A stretch of DNA of 64,000 nucleotides, from positions 1 through 64,000 of the forward strand of contig UBMU01000012.1 of the NCBI GenBank assembly GCA_900466605.1, in the 5' to 3' direction. A program made the translations under genes and the position numbers. Under the pieces are notes generated by a model, which was not told where the DNA came from, ran no database searches, and saw only the letters and a program-made list of their open reading frames with translations. This document shows positions 27,960 through 36,905 of the stretch, in pieces (the stretch's first letter is position 1; every line of letters begins with the position of its first letter). The stretch is from Hyphomicrobiales bacterium (GTDB taxonomy: Bacteria; Pseudomonadota; Alphaproteobacteria; Rhizobiales; Rhizobiaceae).

Positions 27960-28385
27960 TCAGTGCCCGCTGGTCAGCCAGCCGTCCGCGTCGAATTCTG
28001 TCAGGCCCCGAGGCGGCCGGATGTCGTCATGTCCGGATCTACGATCAGCTGCGTACTGGATCGCCTCGAAAAGCTGCAGATCAGCAATGGGTTTTTGCAT
28101 GACGCCCAGCGCTCCTGGCACGCCGCCCCGCAGGGCGCCTGGGTCACTTGTCATGAAAAGCACCGTTACGTCGTCTTCGGCCAGTATCCTTCCCACTAGC
28201 GGCCCTGTAGGACCGTCTTCCAGATTGACGTCCACAAGCGCGACTTCAGCGTCTTTTGCGAGCATCAACGCCTGATACATGTTGCTGGCGATGCCAACAG
28301 GGTTATGTCCAAGCTCTTCAATTGCATCCTGCAGATTAAGCGCGATGAGCGGCTGATCCTCTACGATCAATACGTTGAATGACAT
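27960..28385 (-). CDS. Single-domain response regulator (receiver only)
   Basis: The 141-residue protein is a lone receiver domain: acidic pair in LIVEDQPL, phospho-acceptor in ALVDVNLEDG, Thr in LFMTSD and Lys in VMQKPI, followed by a ~20-residue tail. It has no output domain, so it acts by protein contact or as a phosphate sink. GGAGGACATCC precedes the ATG, and an EcfG-type promoter lies 33 bases upstream. No kinase is adjacent; the usual partners would be orphan HWE/HisKA2 kinases of the general stress response (inference). Confidence 0.9.
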   Translation of the reverse strand: MSFNVLIVEDQPLIALNLQDAIEELGHNPVGIASNMYQALMLAKDAEVALVDVNLEDGPTGPLVGRILAEDDVTVLFMTSDPGALRGGVPGALGVMQKPIADLQLFEAIQYAADRRSGHDDIRPPRGLTEFDADGWLTSGH

Positions 28386-28417
28386 TGGATGTCCTCCGTT
28401 TTGACTGTCGAAAGACT

Positions 28418-28442
28418 AACCCCTCGCGGTCAAGGCGGTTCC
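28418..28442 (-). promoter_or_regulatory. EcfG-type promoter of the receiver gene
   Basis: Minus-strand GGAAC, 16 bases, then GGTT. The -10 box lies 33 bases before the ATG. Confidence 0.55.
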
Positions 28443-28483
28443 AATCGACCTTCAGGAGGGTCGGCGCCACGACAAGTTAATGG

Positions 28484-29116
28484 TCAACGTACAAAGGAAT
28501 ACCGCCCGCCCTTCTCCAATGCACGGCGATAGCCGGGACGGTCGTGTATCCGCTTCAGCCAGGAAATGGTCGCTGGACGTGACGCAGCGAGCCCAGCTCG
28601 TGCCGACGCCGCCTCCAACGGAAAGCTCATCATGATGTCCGCCGCCGAAATTTCATCGCCTGCGAACCACGGGCGCGATGAGAGCTCAGCTTCGATATAG
28701 TCCAGATGGACGTCGAGCATTGGGCGGATTTTCTGCGCTGCTATTCTTCCCAGCAGTGGCACTTTCGAGACGACAAGCAGCGCGAAGAGCACCGGCATCA
28801 CCGACCCCTCTGCATAGTGGAGGAACTGACGGTAGCGCTGGGTGTCAACCAGAGATGGGCCGAGCCGACCATGCGCCTTTTCGACCACGTATTCGCAGAT
28901 CGCCCCGGTCTCGACGAGGATCATACGGCTGCCGTCGTCTCGTACATCTTCTACGATAGGCGACTTCCCGAGAGGATGCACGCGCTTCAGCTCCAACGGA
29001 GCACTCATATCTGAATTACGTTTGTAGTGCCGAACTTCATATTCGAGGCCGCTCTCTTCCAGCATCCAGAGAACGCGCTGGGACCGGCTGTTGTTTAGAT
29101 GATGAACAGTCAGCAT
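28484..29116 (-). CDS. Glutathione S-transferase family protein
   Basis: The 210-residue protein has an N-terminal thioredoxin-like GST domain with LNNSRSQRVLWMLEE (the S-R/Q active-site helix), the cis-Pro motif GKSPIVED and an ETGAICEYVVEK glutathione-binding stretch. A C-terminal helical domain carries the N-cap motif GDEISAADIMMSFPLE. AGGAGAGTTC before ATG 29116 decides the start. It likely detoxifies electrophiles. Confidence 0.93.
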   Translation of the reverse strand: MLTVHHLNNSRSQRVLWMLEESGLEYEVRHYKRNSDMSAPLELKRVHPLGKSPIVEDVRDDGSRMILVETGAICEYVVEKAHGRLGPSLVDTQRYRQFLHYAEGSVMPVLFALLVVSKVPLLGRIAAQKIRPMLDVHLDYIEAELSSRPWFAGDEISAADIMMSFPLEAASARAGLAASRPATISWLKRIHDRPGYRRALEKGGRYSFVR

Positions 29117-29334
29117 GAACTCTCCTGGCCCTGGATCCACAGATTCTGCAACTTGGCATCATACCTTCGGATCGGATAGGCTTTAGGCGATTTTCCCGCG
29201 CTATTTGAGCGTAGCCGGGCTCGTCTCTACCCAGTCGTTGATATCCGGTCCACACCGGGTCTCGGCTGGACGGCGCGCGATCGTCGCCCAATAGATTATC
29301 CGTGACCCTGCGTTATAGTTGCGCAAGGATCCTG

Positions 29335-30153
29335 ATGTGGAGTGTCGGGGAGATGCCATCCAACTTCGTTGCCAAAGGTGCTGAGGCCTATGAAGCCAGC
29401 ATGGGGCGCTGGAGCAGACGGTTGGCAGCACCTTTCCTCAAATTTTCTGGGGTGCCAACAAGTGGTCGCGTTCTCGACGCGGGATGTGGTATCGGCAGCC
29501 TGACATTTGCCTTAAGCGCTTGTGCGCAGTTGGACTCCATCGAAGCACTGGATTTCGAAGACCAGTTCGTGGAAGCTCTGAAATCGCGCGCAACGGATGC
29601 CAGGATAACGGCGCGACGAGGCGACGTCTGCGCCTTGCCTTACCGGAATGGGGAATTCGACGGCGTCTACTCATTGCTGGTACTTCACTTTGTTTCAGAT
29701 GCTCGTCAGGCAGTGCGGGAAATGCATCGCGTGCTGCGGTCGGGCGCTTTAGGAGCCGCGGCAGTTTGGTCTTACGACGGCATGCCAAGTTGGCGCCTGT
29801 TTTGGGATACAGTCCTTGCTTTTGAGCCAGAGGCGGCCGGAAACGGCGTTCCATCCGGCAGGCGACCGCTGACGGCAGCGGGCGAGTTACGTGAGGTCTT
29901 TGAAAGCGCCGGTTTCGCCAGAGTTGAAGAGACCATGCTGACAATCGTCATGGACTACGTCAACTTCGAGGACTTCTGGTACCCGAAGGTATACGGCCAA
30001 GGTACATTCGCGGCATTTTTCGAGGCGCTGCCCAAGGTGCGGCAAGATCGTCTTCGAGACGCCATGAGATCGGCCTATCTTTCCGGTGACCGCGACGATG
30101 GCCCCCGCGAGTATGCAAGCAACGCGTGGGCAGTGCGAGGCGCACGCGCTTGA
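29335..30153 (+). CDS. SAM-dependent methyltransferase (class I)
   Basis: The 272-residue protein has motif I VLDAGCGIGSLTFALS (near residue 55), motif II acidic residue after EALDFEDQF, GDVCALPYRNGEFDGVYS (motif III/IV) and a MHRVLRSGG-like helix. It belongs to the UbiE/MenG-like group of small-molecule methyltransferases; the acceptor is unknown. AAGGA five bases before ATG 29335 supports this start; ATG 29353 is an alternative. Confidence 0.88.
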   Translation: MWSVGEMPSNFVAKGAEAYEASMGRWSRRLAAPFLKFSGVPTSGRVLDAGCGIGSLTFALSACAQLDSIEALDFEDQFVEALKSRATDARITARRGDVCALPYRNGEFDGVYSLLVLHFVSDARQAVREMHRVLRSGALGAAAVWSYDGMPSWRLFWDTVLAFEPEAAGNGVPSGRRPLTAAGELREVFESAGFARVEETMLTIVMDYVNFEDFWYPKVYGQGTFAAFFEALPKVRQDRLRDAMRSAYLSGDRDDGPREYASNAWAVRGARA

Positions 30154-30373
30154 GTTGCCTCAGCGTTTATGAATCTCAAGCAACTGCATTCGAACTTGCG
30201 CATGTTTGATCCAGGTGAATGAATAGGAGCAAATGATCGCTCAGCCGGCCTGGCTGTGCTCCAATTCGTGGAAGCGGCATGATGAGCACACGACTCAATG
30301 CGTCGGAAAAAAGATCGCAGACACGGCAGCTTTGCCGCAAAACAGCAAGCCAATCTTTCACGGCCTCCATTCG

Positions 30374-30398
30374 GGAACATTTAGACCCGCTGAGAATT
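30374..30398 (+). promoter_or_regulatory. Weak EcfG-like promoter of the second PRC-barrel gene
   Basis: GGAAC, 16 bases, then AATT. The -10 match is poor, and the distance to the ATG is 48 bases. Confidence 0.25.
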
Positions 30399-30446
30399 TC
30401 TCCTGCCCGCACCGACCGGGCGGATTGAAATTCTAAGGAGCATTCA

Positions 30447-30890
30447 ATGAAAACCATTATTCTCGCAGCAGCCGTCTCGCTCTCCATCAGTGGCGTCGCC
30501 CTCGCGCAGCAAGCGGCAGCAACCGGCGCCGATGCAATGATGGCAGGCCCTGGCATCACGATGGGCACTGCTGCGACGATGCCCCTGAAGTATGTAGAAA
30601 TCAAAGATGTTGATCTCGTCGCTTCAAAGCTAGTCGGTGTCGACATCTACAATAAGTCCAATGAGGAGGTCGGTGAGATCTCCGATATCGTAATTGGCGA
30701 CGGCAAGTCGGTTATCGGCATCGTCGCTAGCGTTGGCGGGTTCCTCGGTCTGGGCGAAAGCTATGTCGTGATCGATCCGGCATCCCTTGCCCTTGCCAAT
30801 GACAACGGTACCTGGAAGGCCTATGTCGATACGAACAAGGACGATCTGTCGAAGGCGCCAAAGTTCGATTATTCCAAGCTGAAAAAATAG
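30447..30890 (+). CDS. Exported PRC-barrel protein
   Basis: The 147-residue protein has a cleavable signal peptide (MKTIILAAAVSLSISGVALA) and a PRC-barrel domain at about residues 45-115 (SKLVGVDIYNKSNEEVGEIS, GGFLGLGESYVVIDP). It is therefore periplasmic, unlike the cytoplasmic homologue at 22532. AAGGAG lies six bases before the ATG. The role is probably in envelope stress, with no catalytic motif seen. Confidence 0.88.
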   Translation: MKTIILAAAVSLSISGVALAQQAAATGADAMMAGPGITMGTAATMPLKYVEIKDVDLVASKLVGVDIYNKSNEEVGEISDIVIGDGKSVIGIVASVGGFLGLGESYVVIDPASLALANDNGTWKAYVDTNKDDLSKAPKFDYSKLKK

Positions 30891-30905
30891 AGATCTTCAC
30901 AAGGG

Positions 30906-30937
30906 GCGGAGCTGCGATCATATGTTGGCAGCTCCGC
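30906..30937 (+). terminator. Perfect 10-bp hairpin after PRC-barrel gene
   Basis: GCGGAGCTGC (30906-30915), 12-base loop, GCAGCTCCGC (30928-30937). It sits 15 bases after the stop, with no T-run. It separates this gene from the convergent AMP-ligase operon. Confidence 0.6.
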
Positions 30938-31139
30938 GAAACAGACAATTGGGGAATGCGCACCACGCCCCTCGCCTACGCTTTGGGTGTGTCAAGAAAT
31001 CCCAAACCGGGCTTTAAACCATCACTTGAAGAAGGCTCACGACCTATCGTCGTTGTAGATGGAGAGGTTCAAAATGCAACCCTAATCGACACAATGGCGC
31101 TGATCTCAGCGGCGTCTCCTCAGGACATCGTTTTGGTCG

Positions 31140-32675
31140 TCACTTCAATTTGCGGCAACCCGATTCGGCCAACTGCTCAATTGCCATCCGATCTGGCTTT
31201 CCCTGTTCCGAGCGGGGAACCTTGTCGACCTTTATGATCCGAAGCGATCTCGCAACCTCTGGCCCGCAGACGTCGGCCACAGCTCTCAGGCAATCCTCCT
31301 CGACAATAGCTCTCCCAGACCAGGATTCGATCGCGGCTATCCGCCTCGCCTGGTCGCGACAACGAACCACAACGGCATAGCGAACCGAGGACATTCGGCA
31401 CAACGTCTCTTCTATGTCAGTCAGGGTGATCAACCTTCCATCGTCGCGCCACTCGATATCGCCCGCTCTTCCGAGAACATGGAGGTAAGAATTCTGATCG
31501 AGATAGCCGATGTCACCTGAGAGATACCAGCCTTCGTTGAATGCTTTTTCCGTCAGGTCGGGGCGGTTCCTGTATCCTTGTGCAATACCCGGAGACCGGA
31601 CTTCGATCGTTCCGACCTCTTCCCGAAGCGCGAGCGTGCCGTCTCTTTTTCGGAACCGTACGTCCACCCCCGGCAAAATCCGTCCTGCGCAAGTCAGTAG
31701 TTCGGGGAGGGCGATGGACTGACCATCCGCAGGCAACAGGCTAACAAGACCCGCTTCGCTCGCACCATAGGTATGCGCGATGATAGGACCCAGACGTTCG
31801 TTTGCCCTTGCGCGCAGCGTGGGGGGTGCGGAGGCCCCGACATGGACGAGATTGCGCAACGAACTGAGGTCGGACCGCTCAACATTTCTACAATCCATCA
31901 GTTCAAACAGTTGCGGCTCGACGAGAAACAGGTCCGTGATTCGCTGTGTCTCGATCTGCCTCACCGTGTCCTCGGCCTCGAATTCGTCCCGCAAGATCAC
32001 GACGCCAGCTGAAAGGAGCGTTATGTCGACTAAAACCTCCGAGAGGTAAGCGAGATGACCATTCACGAGCTGCCGGCGATCGGCGGTGCTCGGTACGGCC
32101 ACGAGGCGCGTGTAAGTAGAAAAGTCGCGACAACTTCCCTTCGGAACGCCAGCACTTCCACCCGACGATATCACCACGGCCAGGTCGCATGGGCGTGCCT
32201 CGCAAGGAAGCGGACTATGACTTTGCTCTGCGGCAATCAGGTCGATGCGGCGGAATGCTGGGCCACACTCGCCAACGGCAAGCGTCGTCGTATCGAGTCC
32301 GGAAGGAAGAAGACGCAAGGTCTCGGGAAAGACCACAAGCAAGTCGGGCTTGATCTGCTCTATGAGCGTTCGTCTTGCGTCCTCGATTGCCGGCGCCGAT
32401 AGATAGCTCGCCGCCGCGCCGATAAGATTTGCTGCATAACGGATGGCAATCGCGTCCGGCGAATTTGGCGCGAGCAAAGCCACAAGTTTCGTACGATCAA
32501 TACCTTGGCTCAGGAGCGCCCTTGCGTACCGGTAGATCGATTTGAGGAAATCGGCCGCTCCAATGTCGCGATCCTTGTAGCGAAGTACCGGCTTATCGGC
32601 CGCAGACGTCTCAAGACGTTGTACCATCGCGTGGATATAGATTTGCTCAATACTGTTCGAAGGAACGGCCTGCAT
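31140..32675 (-). CDS. AMP-dependent synthetase/ligase (ANL superfamily)
   Basis: The 511-residue adenylating enzyme has a P-loop SSGGSAGVPKG, YGASEAG (A5-type), YLSGDIGYLD (hinge Asp region) and a C-terminal catalytic Lys in RSEQGKPDRM. It activates a carboxylic acid as acyl-AMP, then acyl-CoA or another thioester. GGGGAGG before ATG 32675 sets the start. It lies 13 bases after the FAD monooxygenase, so the two probably act on one substrate, for example an aryl or polyketide-like acid (inference). It is more divergent in the P-loop than fatty-acid or acetate ligases. Confidence 0.9.
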   Translation of the reverse strand: MQAVPSNSIEQIYIHAMVQRLETSAADKPVLRYKDRDIGAADFLKSIYRYARALLSQGIDRTKLVALLAPNSPDAIAIRYAANLIGAAASYLSAPAIEDARRTLIEQIKPDLLVVFPETLRLLPSGLDTTTLAVGECGPAFRRIDLIAAEQSHSPLPCEARPCDLAVVISSGGSAGVPKGSCRDFSTYTRLVAVPSTADRRQLVNGHLAYLSEVLVDITLLSAGVVILRDEFEAEDTVRQIETQRITDLFLVEPQLFELMDCRNVERSDLSSLRNLVHVGASAPPTLRARANERLGPIIAHTYGASEAGLVSLLPADGQSIALPELLTCAGRILPGVDVRFRKRDGTLALREEVGTIEVRSPGIAQGYRNRPDLTEKAFNEGWYLSGDIGYLDQNSYLHVLGRAGDIEWRDDGRLITLTDIEETLCRMSSVRYAVVVRCRDQARRIAAIESWSGRAIVEEDCLRAVADVCGPEVARSLRIIKVDKVPRSEQGKPDRMAIEQLAESGCRKLK

Positions 32676-32688
32676 CGACCTCCCCTTG

Positions 32689-34215
32689 CTATCTGGATTT
32701 GCTTTGGAAGGCGGCTTCGAACCAAGTGTCGACGGCACTGATCCTGTCCGCGATAAGTCCTATGTAGCCGTCGGGACGGATCACGTAGAACGGCGTCGCG
32801 TCTGGAGCGTAAGCGGCGTGGAGACTTCCCGCGGTATCGACCACGTCTTCGGGCATTGCCAACTCCGCAACGACATTGACAGCCCTGAGCCGCAGCCAAT
32901 TGTGTTTCAGGACCAACTCGTCAATCTCCTGATGCACCCCAAAGCACAGCAGCGTGAAATGCTCTCCTCGAAGCAGCTCAAACAAGCGCCGCTCTCCGGA
33001 TGTTGTGCGAAGTCCCGATGCATCCGGAGCGCGATCGCCAGCACGAAGGAGAGCGCGTTGCGCTCCCTCCTCCCGGCTAAGCGACGAGCCCCGGTAGCCT
33101 ACGGAAAGCTGATTGGTGCGCTCGTCCCTCTTTACGGCAATGCCCCGATCTTTGATCGCTTGACGCAGGAGATCGTTCGAAAGTGACAAGACGCCGGCCG
33201 CTACTGGCAGCCGCTCCTCTTCATATGTATTCAAAAGCAGGATCGACGCACCGCGAATGACTGAAACGAGCTTCCAGCCAAGATTGTGCGCGTCCTGTAT
33301 TCCCGTGTTCATCCCCTGCCCGCCCGCTGGCGAGTGAATATGTGCGGCGTCTCCCGCGAGGAGAACCCTTCCCGACCTGTAACGATCGACCATGCGAACG
33401 TTTGCTCGCCATAGTGATCTCCAACCAACGTCCTTAAGGCGAATGTCTGTTCGTCTCGTCCGCGTTTCGAGTATTGCCTGCATGTTGTCGATCGACAGTT
33501 CCCCATCCTGCGACGGGACGATACTTGCCTGATACTGAAACTGGTCAGTGGACGGCAACGGGCAGAGCGCGGCAAACCCCTCCTCGTGCCGCCACATGCG
33601 CCAGCAGCTTCTTTCAACGCCCTCTGCCCGGACGTCGGCGACAATCATGCGGATGTCGTCAATCGTCTCGCCAAGGAACTCGAACCCCGCATGCTTGCGC
33701 ACGATACTGTGTCCGCCGTCGCACCCCACGAGCCAGCGCGACCGGATGGTTTCCGACTCGCCGTCGCCCGTCACAACCTCAGTGTCGACGCTATCCAATG
33801 ACTGGTCGAAAGAGACCAGTTCGACGCCGAACTCCACCTCTCCGCCATGCGAGAGCAGATGGTTGCGGAGTGCCTCCTCTATCCGCCACTGCGGGATGAC
33901 CAAAGTCGAGGGATAGGGAATATCGGGCCGAGGTTCACCACCCTCAAGGCCGCTCCAGGCTTCTTTTCCCGCAGCGTCGACCGAGCATATCGGCATCCCC
34001 ATCTGGCCGTGGGAAAGAACCGTGTCGATCATGCCGAGATTGTCGAACACTTCGAGCGACCGGGGCTGTATTCCCTTTCCGCGGGAGCCCGCCTGTGATG
34101 CCGCCGATTTTTCAATAATCCGAAAGGATAAACCTGACCGGGCAAGCTCACACGCAAGTGTCAGTCCGGTGGGGCCTGCGCCGATGATCAGGACGTCTAT
34201 GGCTTTTTGGCCCAT
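32689..34215 (-). CDS. FAD-dependent aromatic hydroxylase (PheA/TfdB family)
   Basis: The 508-residue class-A flavoprotein monooxygenase has the dinucleotide motif GAGPTGLTLACELAR near residue 12, the DG motif WLVGCDGGHSIVRKH, and the GD motif LLAGDAAHIHSPAGGQGMNT. The C-terminal thioredoxin-like domain ends ...RPDGYIGLIADR. It hydroxylates an aromatic ring using NAD(P)H. It is the first gene of a two-gene operon with the AMP-ligase. Phenol hydroxylases and polyketide-tailoring hydroxylases are both possible matches. Confidence 0.92.
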   Translation of the reverse strand: MGQKAIDVLIIGAGPTGLTLACELARSGLSFRIIEKSAASQAGSRGKGIQPRSLEVFDNLGMIDTVLSHGQMGMPICSVDAAGKEAWSGLEGGEPRPDIPYPSTLVIPQWRIEEALRNHLLSHGGEVEFGVELVSFDQSLDSVDTEVVTGDGESETIRSRWLVGCDGGHSIVRKHAGFEFLGETIDDIRMIVADVRAEGVERSCWRMWRHEEGFAALCPLPSTDQFQYQASIVPSQDGELSIDNMQAILETRTRRTDIRLKDVGWRSLWRANVRMVDRYRSGRVLLAGDAAHIHSPAGGQGMNTGIQDAHNLGWKLVSVIRGASILLLNTYEEERLPVAAGVLSLSNDLLRQAIKDRGIAVKRDERTNQLSVGYRGSSLSREEGAQRALLRAGDRAPDASGLRTTSGERRLFELLRGEHFTLLCFGVHQEIDELVLKHNWLRLRAVNVVAELAMPEDVVDTAGSLHAAYAPDATPFYVIRPDGYIGLIADRISAVDTWFEAAFQSKSR

Positions 34216-34271
34216 GGCCCGCTCCCAGGTTTTATCTCGTCACAACGTGACTGCTGCGGCTGACGTGTTGA

Positions 34272-34742
34272 TCAGTCGACCGCCCGCAACCTCAAAGACG
34301 CTACGCCCAGCGCCACATTCACGCCGACGTCGCCCTCAAGTGAGACCGGCTGGAGAGAGACGTTTCCGCTTTTTCCACCACCGACCAACACTTTCGCACC
34401 GCCACCCAGTCCAAGGCTGGCATCCGCCTCAACGCCGCGATAGGTGCCCTGCAGTCCTGTAAGAGGTTGGTTGTTGACGCTGTAGACCAGCCAGACCATA
34501 CGGCCTTTTTTGACTTCGCCGATGTCGAGACCGAATTCGTCGATCGATCCGGCGTAGGCCTTCGTTGGACCAGGAGCCGATGGCGTGAAGGTGCAAGACA
34601 CTTCCTGCTTGGAGCCAATGATGACACCGATACCGGCCGACACGTCGCAGTCGAGCTTACCCACCTCGCTTTGTGCCGCAATGGCCGAAACGGGTGCGAG
34701 AAGCATGGTGCAGGCGAGATAAACCTTCGAGAGTTTTGACAT
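34272..34742 (-). CDS. DUF992 exported protein
   Basis: The 156-residue protein has a signal peptide (cleaved near AIAAQS) followed by a DUF992 domain: GKLDCDVSAGIGVIIGSKQE, then EVSCTFTPS and DEFGLDIGEV. Two cysteines (in LDCDV and VSCTF) probably form a disulfide in the periplasm. DUF992 is common in rhizobia and has no known function. It is a separate transcription unit from the downstream monooxygenase, as far as spacing (56 bases) allows. Confidence 0.88.
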   Translation of the reverse strand: MSKLSKVYLACTMLLAPVSAIAAQSEVGKLDCDVSAGIGVIIGSKQEVSCTFTPSAPGPTKAYAGSIDEFGLDIGEVKKGRMVWLVYSVNNQPLTGLQGTYRGVEADASLGLGGGAKVLVGGGKSGNVSLQPVSLEGDVGVNVALGVASLRLRAVD

Positions 34743-34801
34743 TGTTCTTCCTTTCTGTGCGCTGTTGCGTTTTCAAGTGAGTGAGATTTATTCATGAGGT
34801 G

Positions 34802-35566
34802 TTAGGGCTGCCCCAGCCGCGCGAGCGCGCCCTGAAGCGGATCGTCGGAAATCCGGATTAGCCCGCCATAGGGATTGTCCATGTCGGAAATAGCAAAGAC
34901 TGCCCCCGCCACCGACAGCGCGCACACCATGATAATAGCAATCACCGTGGGATTGGCGGGCGCTTGTAATCCGAACGTCCCAAAAAGCAGCGCAAGCCAG
35001 TAGACGAGCACAATCAGAAAGCCCCAGGGCAAGCCGTTGTCGGCCGTTTCGACCTGGAGCCAATGGCCCTCGGCAATCCCACCCGCTACCTCGATCGCGC
35101 GGGCCTGGAGCTGGCGATGTGGCACATCTTGTGGGTCGAGCTTTCTCAGCTTCGCCTGAACGGCTTCGATATGCTTGAACTCCGGTGACAGCCCTGCTCC
35201 ATTGACGTCGCTCGTCTGGATGCTCCAACCCTTCTCAAGGCGGCTCTCCAAAAGCTCCCGCAACATGAGCCTTGCCTCGTTTGCATCCGGCCCGTACTGC
35301 GCCATGACGCGGTCGAGCAGGACGATCCTGGCCGCAGTCGCCTTGAGGTCTGTCTGTGCATCGTCGTAGGCCGATTTCGCCGACGCGATCAGCAGGCCAA
35401 GCGCAAGAGCGGAAAGCGTTCCAACGACGGCGGTTGCGAGGCGAATGACCTCCTTTGACTCTGTGTTGAGATGATGCGCAGGAAGTCGACTCCGCGAATA
35501 GGTGCCGATGGCCATCGCGATCCCGAGAATGACGAACACGCAAAGGGAAAGAGCGAGCGCGCTCAT
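34802..35566 (-). CDS. DUF4239 (bestrophin-like) membrane protein
   Basis: The 254-residue protein has an N-terminal TM helix, a second one near residues 45-65 (ATAVVGTLSALALGLLIASA), a long soluble helical region, and two C-terminal TM helices (WGFLIVLVYWLALLFG, VIAIIMVCALSVAGAVFAIS). This is the DUF4239 layout, distantly bestrophin-like and possibly an anion channel. AAGGAG seven bases before ATG 35566; it follows the lipase gene by two bases. Confidence 0.87.
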   Translation of the reverse strand: MSALALSLCVFVILGIAMAIGTYSRSRLPAHHLNTESKEVIRLATAVVGTLSALALGLLIASAKSAYDDAQTDLKATAARIVLLDRVMAQYGPDANEARLMLRELLESRLEKGWSIQTSDVNGAGLSPEFKHIEAVQAKLRKLDPQDVPHRQLQARAIEVAGGIAEGHWLQVETADNGLPWGFLIVLVYWLALLFGTFGLQAPANPTVIAIIMVCALSVAGAVFAISDMDNPYGGLIRISDDPLQGALARLGQP

Positions 35567-35568
35567 CT

Positions 35569-36831
35569 CTATTCTCCTTGCTGACTGTTGCCAGCACTGG
35601 CGCAACTCGTCGGAGCGGGCCTGCCAGCGAACCTATCGGCCACCCACTTGACCGCCTCAGATACCGTGTCGCGAGCGATAAACCCGTGTCCCACGTCGCG
35701 AAGAAGTACCAATTCAACGTGATCGCCGGCCTTGCACAGGCCTCGCACGTAGTCGGCCGTCACCTGCGGGCGGACGATGGTGTCCGCCAATCCCTGGGTA
35801 ATCAGCACAGGGAACTGGTGTGGAACGACACCTGGGGAATTTTCCTCCATCAGCCCATGCCATGGCTTAACCTGACTAATGTCTGAGATTTTCAGAAAAT
35901 CTCGATTGAGTGGCCGTTCTTCCACTCGCCGTTCCAGCAGATCGAAGATCGTTTCGATACAGCCATTCGCAAGGCGATCGACGGTCACAGTCGCATCCTG
36001 GTCGACCGTGTCCTTCAGATCGATATGAAAGAGCCTCGACCAGGACCAAAGCGTCAGCGCCGTCAAACCCTTTCCGCCGCTGGATGCGAAATCATCCGCC
36101 ATCAACGTTGCAAGATCGGTCGCGGGCGCTGCGGCGGCGACACCTTCGAGCTTGAGTTCGGGCGCATATGTTGGGGCAAGAATTCCGGCAAACAGCGCTG
36201 CTTGTCCGCCCTGCGAATGTCCCCAAACAGCAAACTCTGTCTTTGGCTGCTTCAAAAGGGCGCGAGCAGCACGCACTGAATCAAGCACGGCCCGTCCTTC
36301 GCTGTTTCCGATAAGATATGGATGTATACCGGGTGCACCGAGACCAGGGTAGTCGGTGGCCACAACCGCAAAGCCCTGCGCCAGCATCTGCGCGAGCCCT
36401 TGGATCTCGCGGTAGACGGATGCCCCCATGGACGGCGCACATGCGGTTGAGACGCCGCTGGTCGGATGAGCCCATGCAACGATTTTGCGATGAGTGTTGT
36501 CGGCGCCGTCATCGGGAACCACAAGGACGCCAGATACCGGTATAGATTCTCCGTGGAGACCGAGCGAACGGTACAGGATCCGGTAAGCCATCGCGCCAGG
36601 CGGTGCGAAAGGCATCGGCTCAGAACGGATCACAGACCCTTGCTCTCCCCGCACGGCTTGCGGGTCAGGCTGGTAAAACGAGGCATCAGCCTGCGCGTCT
36701 GGGGAGCGGAAGACGAGCAGTGCTGCAAGAGCGATGAGGCAATAAGAGACAGCCCGGAGCGTCACATGGTCGGGCCGCGCCCGGCGGAAACGTCGGGTGT
36801 GCCGTTCGACGTTCGATCTGGTAGCGGACAT
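35569..36831 (-). CDS. Secretory lipase-type alpha/beta hydrolase
   Basis: The 420-residue exported protein has a signal segment after a basic N-terminus (VSYCLIALAALLVFRSPDAQA) and the fold of the secretory lipase (LIP) family: AWAHPTSGV, GHSQGGQAALF nucleophile elbow, acid in ITQGLADTIVRP and His in DVGHGFIA. These enzymes hydrolyse esters or lipids outside the cytoplasm. GGAGG next to ATG 36831 decides the start. It forms an operon with the DUF4239 gene. Confidence 0.9.
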   Translation of the reverse strand: MSATRSNVERHTRRFRRARPDHVTLRAVSYCLIALAALLVFRSPDAQADASFYQPDPQAVRGEQGSVIRSEPMPFAPPGAMAYRILYRSLGLHGESIPVSGVLVVPDDGADNTHRKIVAWAHPTSGVSTACAPSMGASVYREIQGLAQMLAQGFAVVATDYPGLGAPGIHPYLIGNSEGRAVLDSVRAARALLKQPKTEFAVWGHSQGGQAALFAGILAPTYAPELKLEGVAAAAPATDLATLMADDFASSGGKGLTALTLWSWSRLFHIDLKDTVDQDATVTVDRLANGCIETIFDLLERRVEERPLNRDFLKISDISQVKPWHGLMEENSPGVVPHQFPVLITQGLADTIVRPQVTADYVRGLCKAGDHVELVLLRDVGHGFIARDTVSEAVKWVADRFAGRPAPTSCASAGNSQQGE

Positions 36832-36905
36832 GGTACCTCCAACATTACCAAGCAAATAAGGAGGTGCTGCCTCGCACATTCATCGAAGGCAGCACCGCAT
36901 GCAGG

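Noticed and set aside
30956..31237. 93-codon plus-strand frame overlapping the end of the AMP-ligase gene
   Set aside because: No ribosome-binding site and no recognisable domain; its 3' half is antisense to the ligase.
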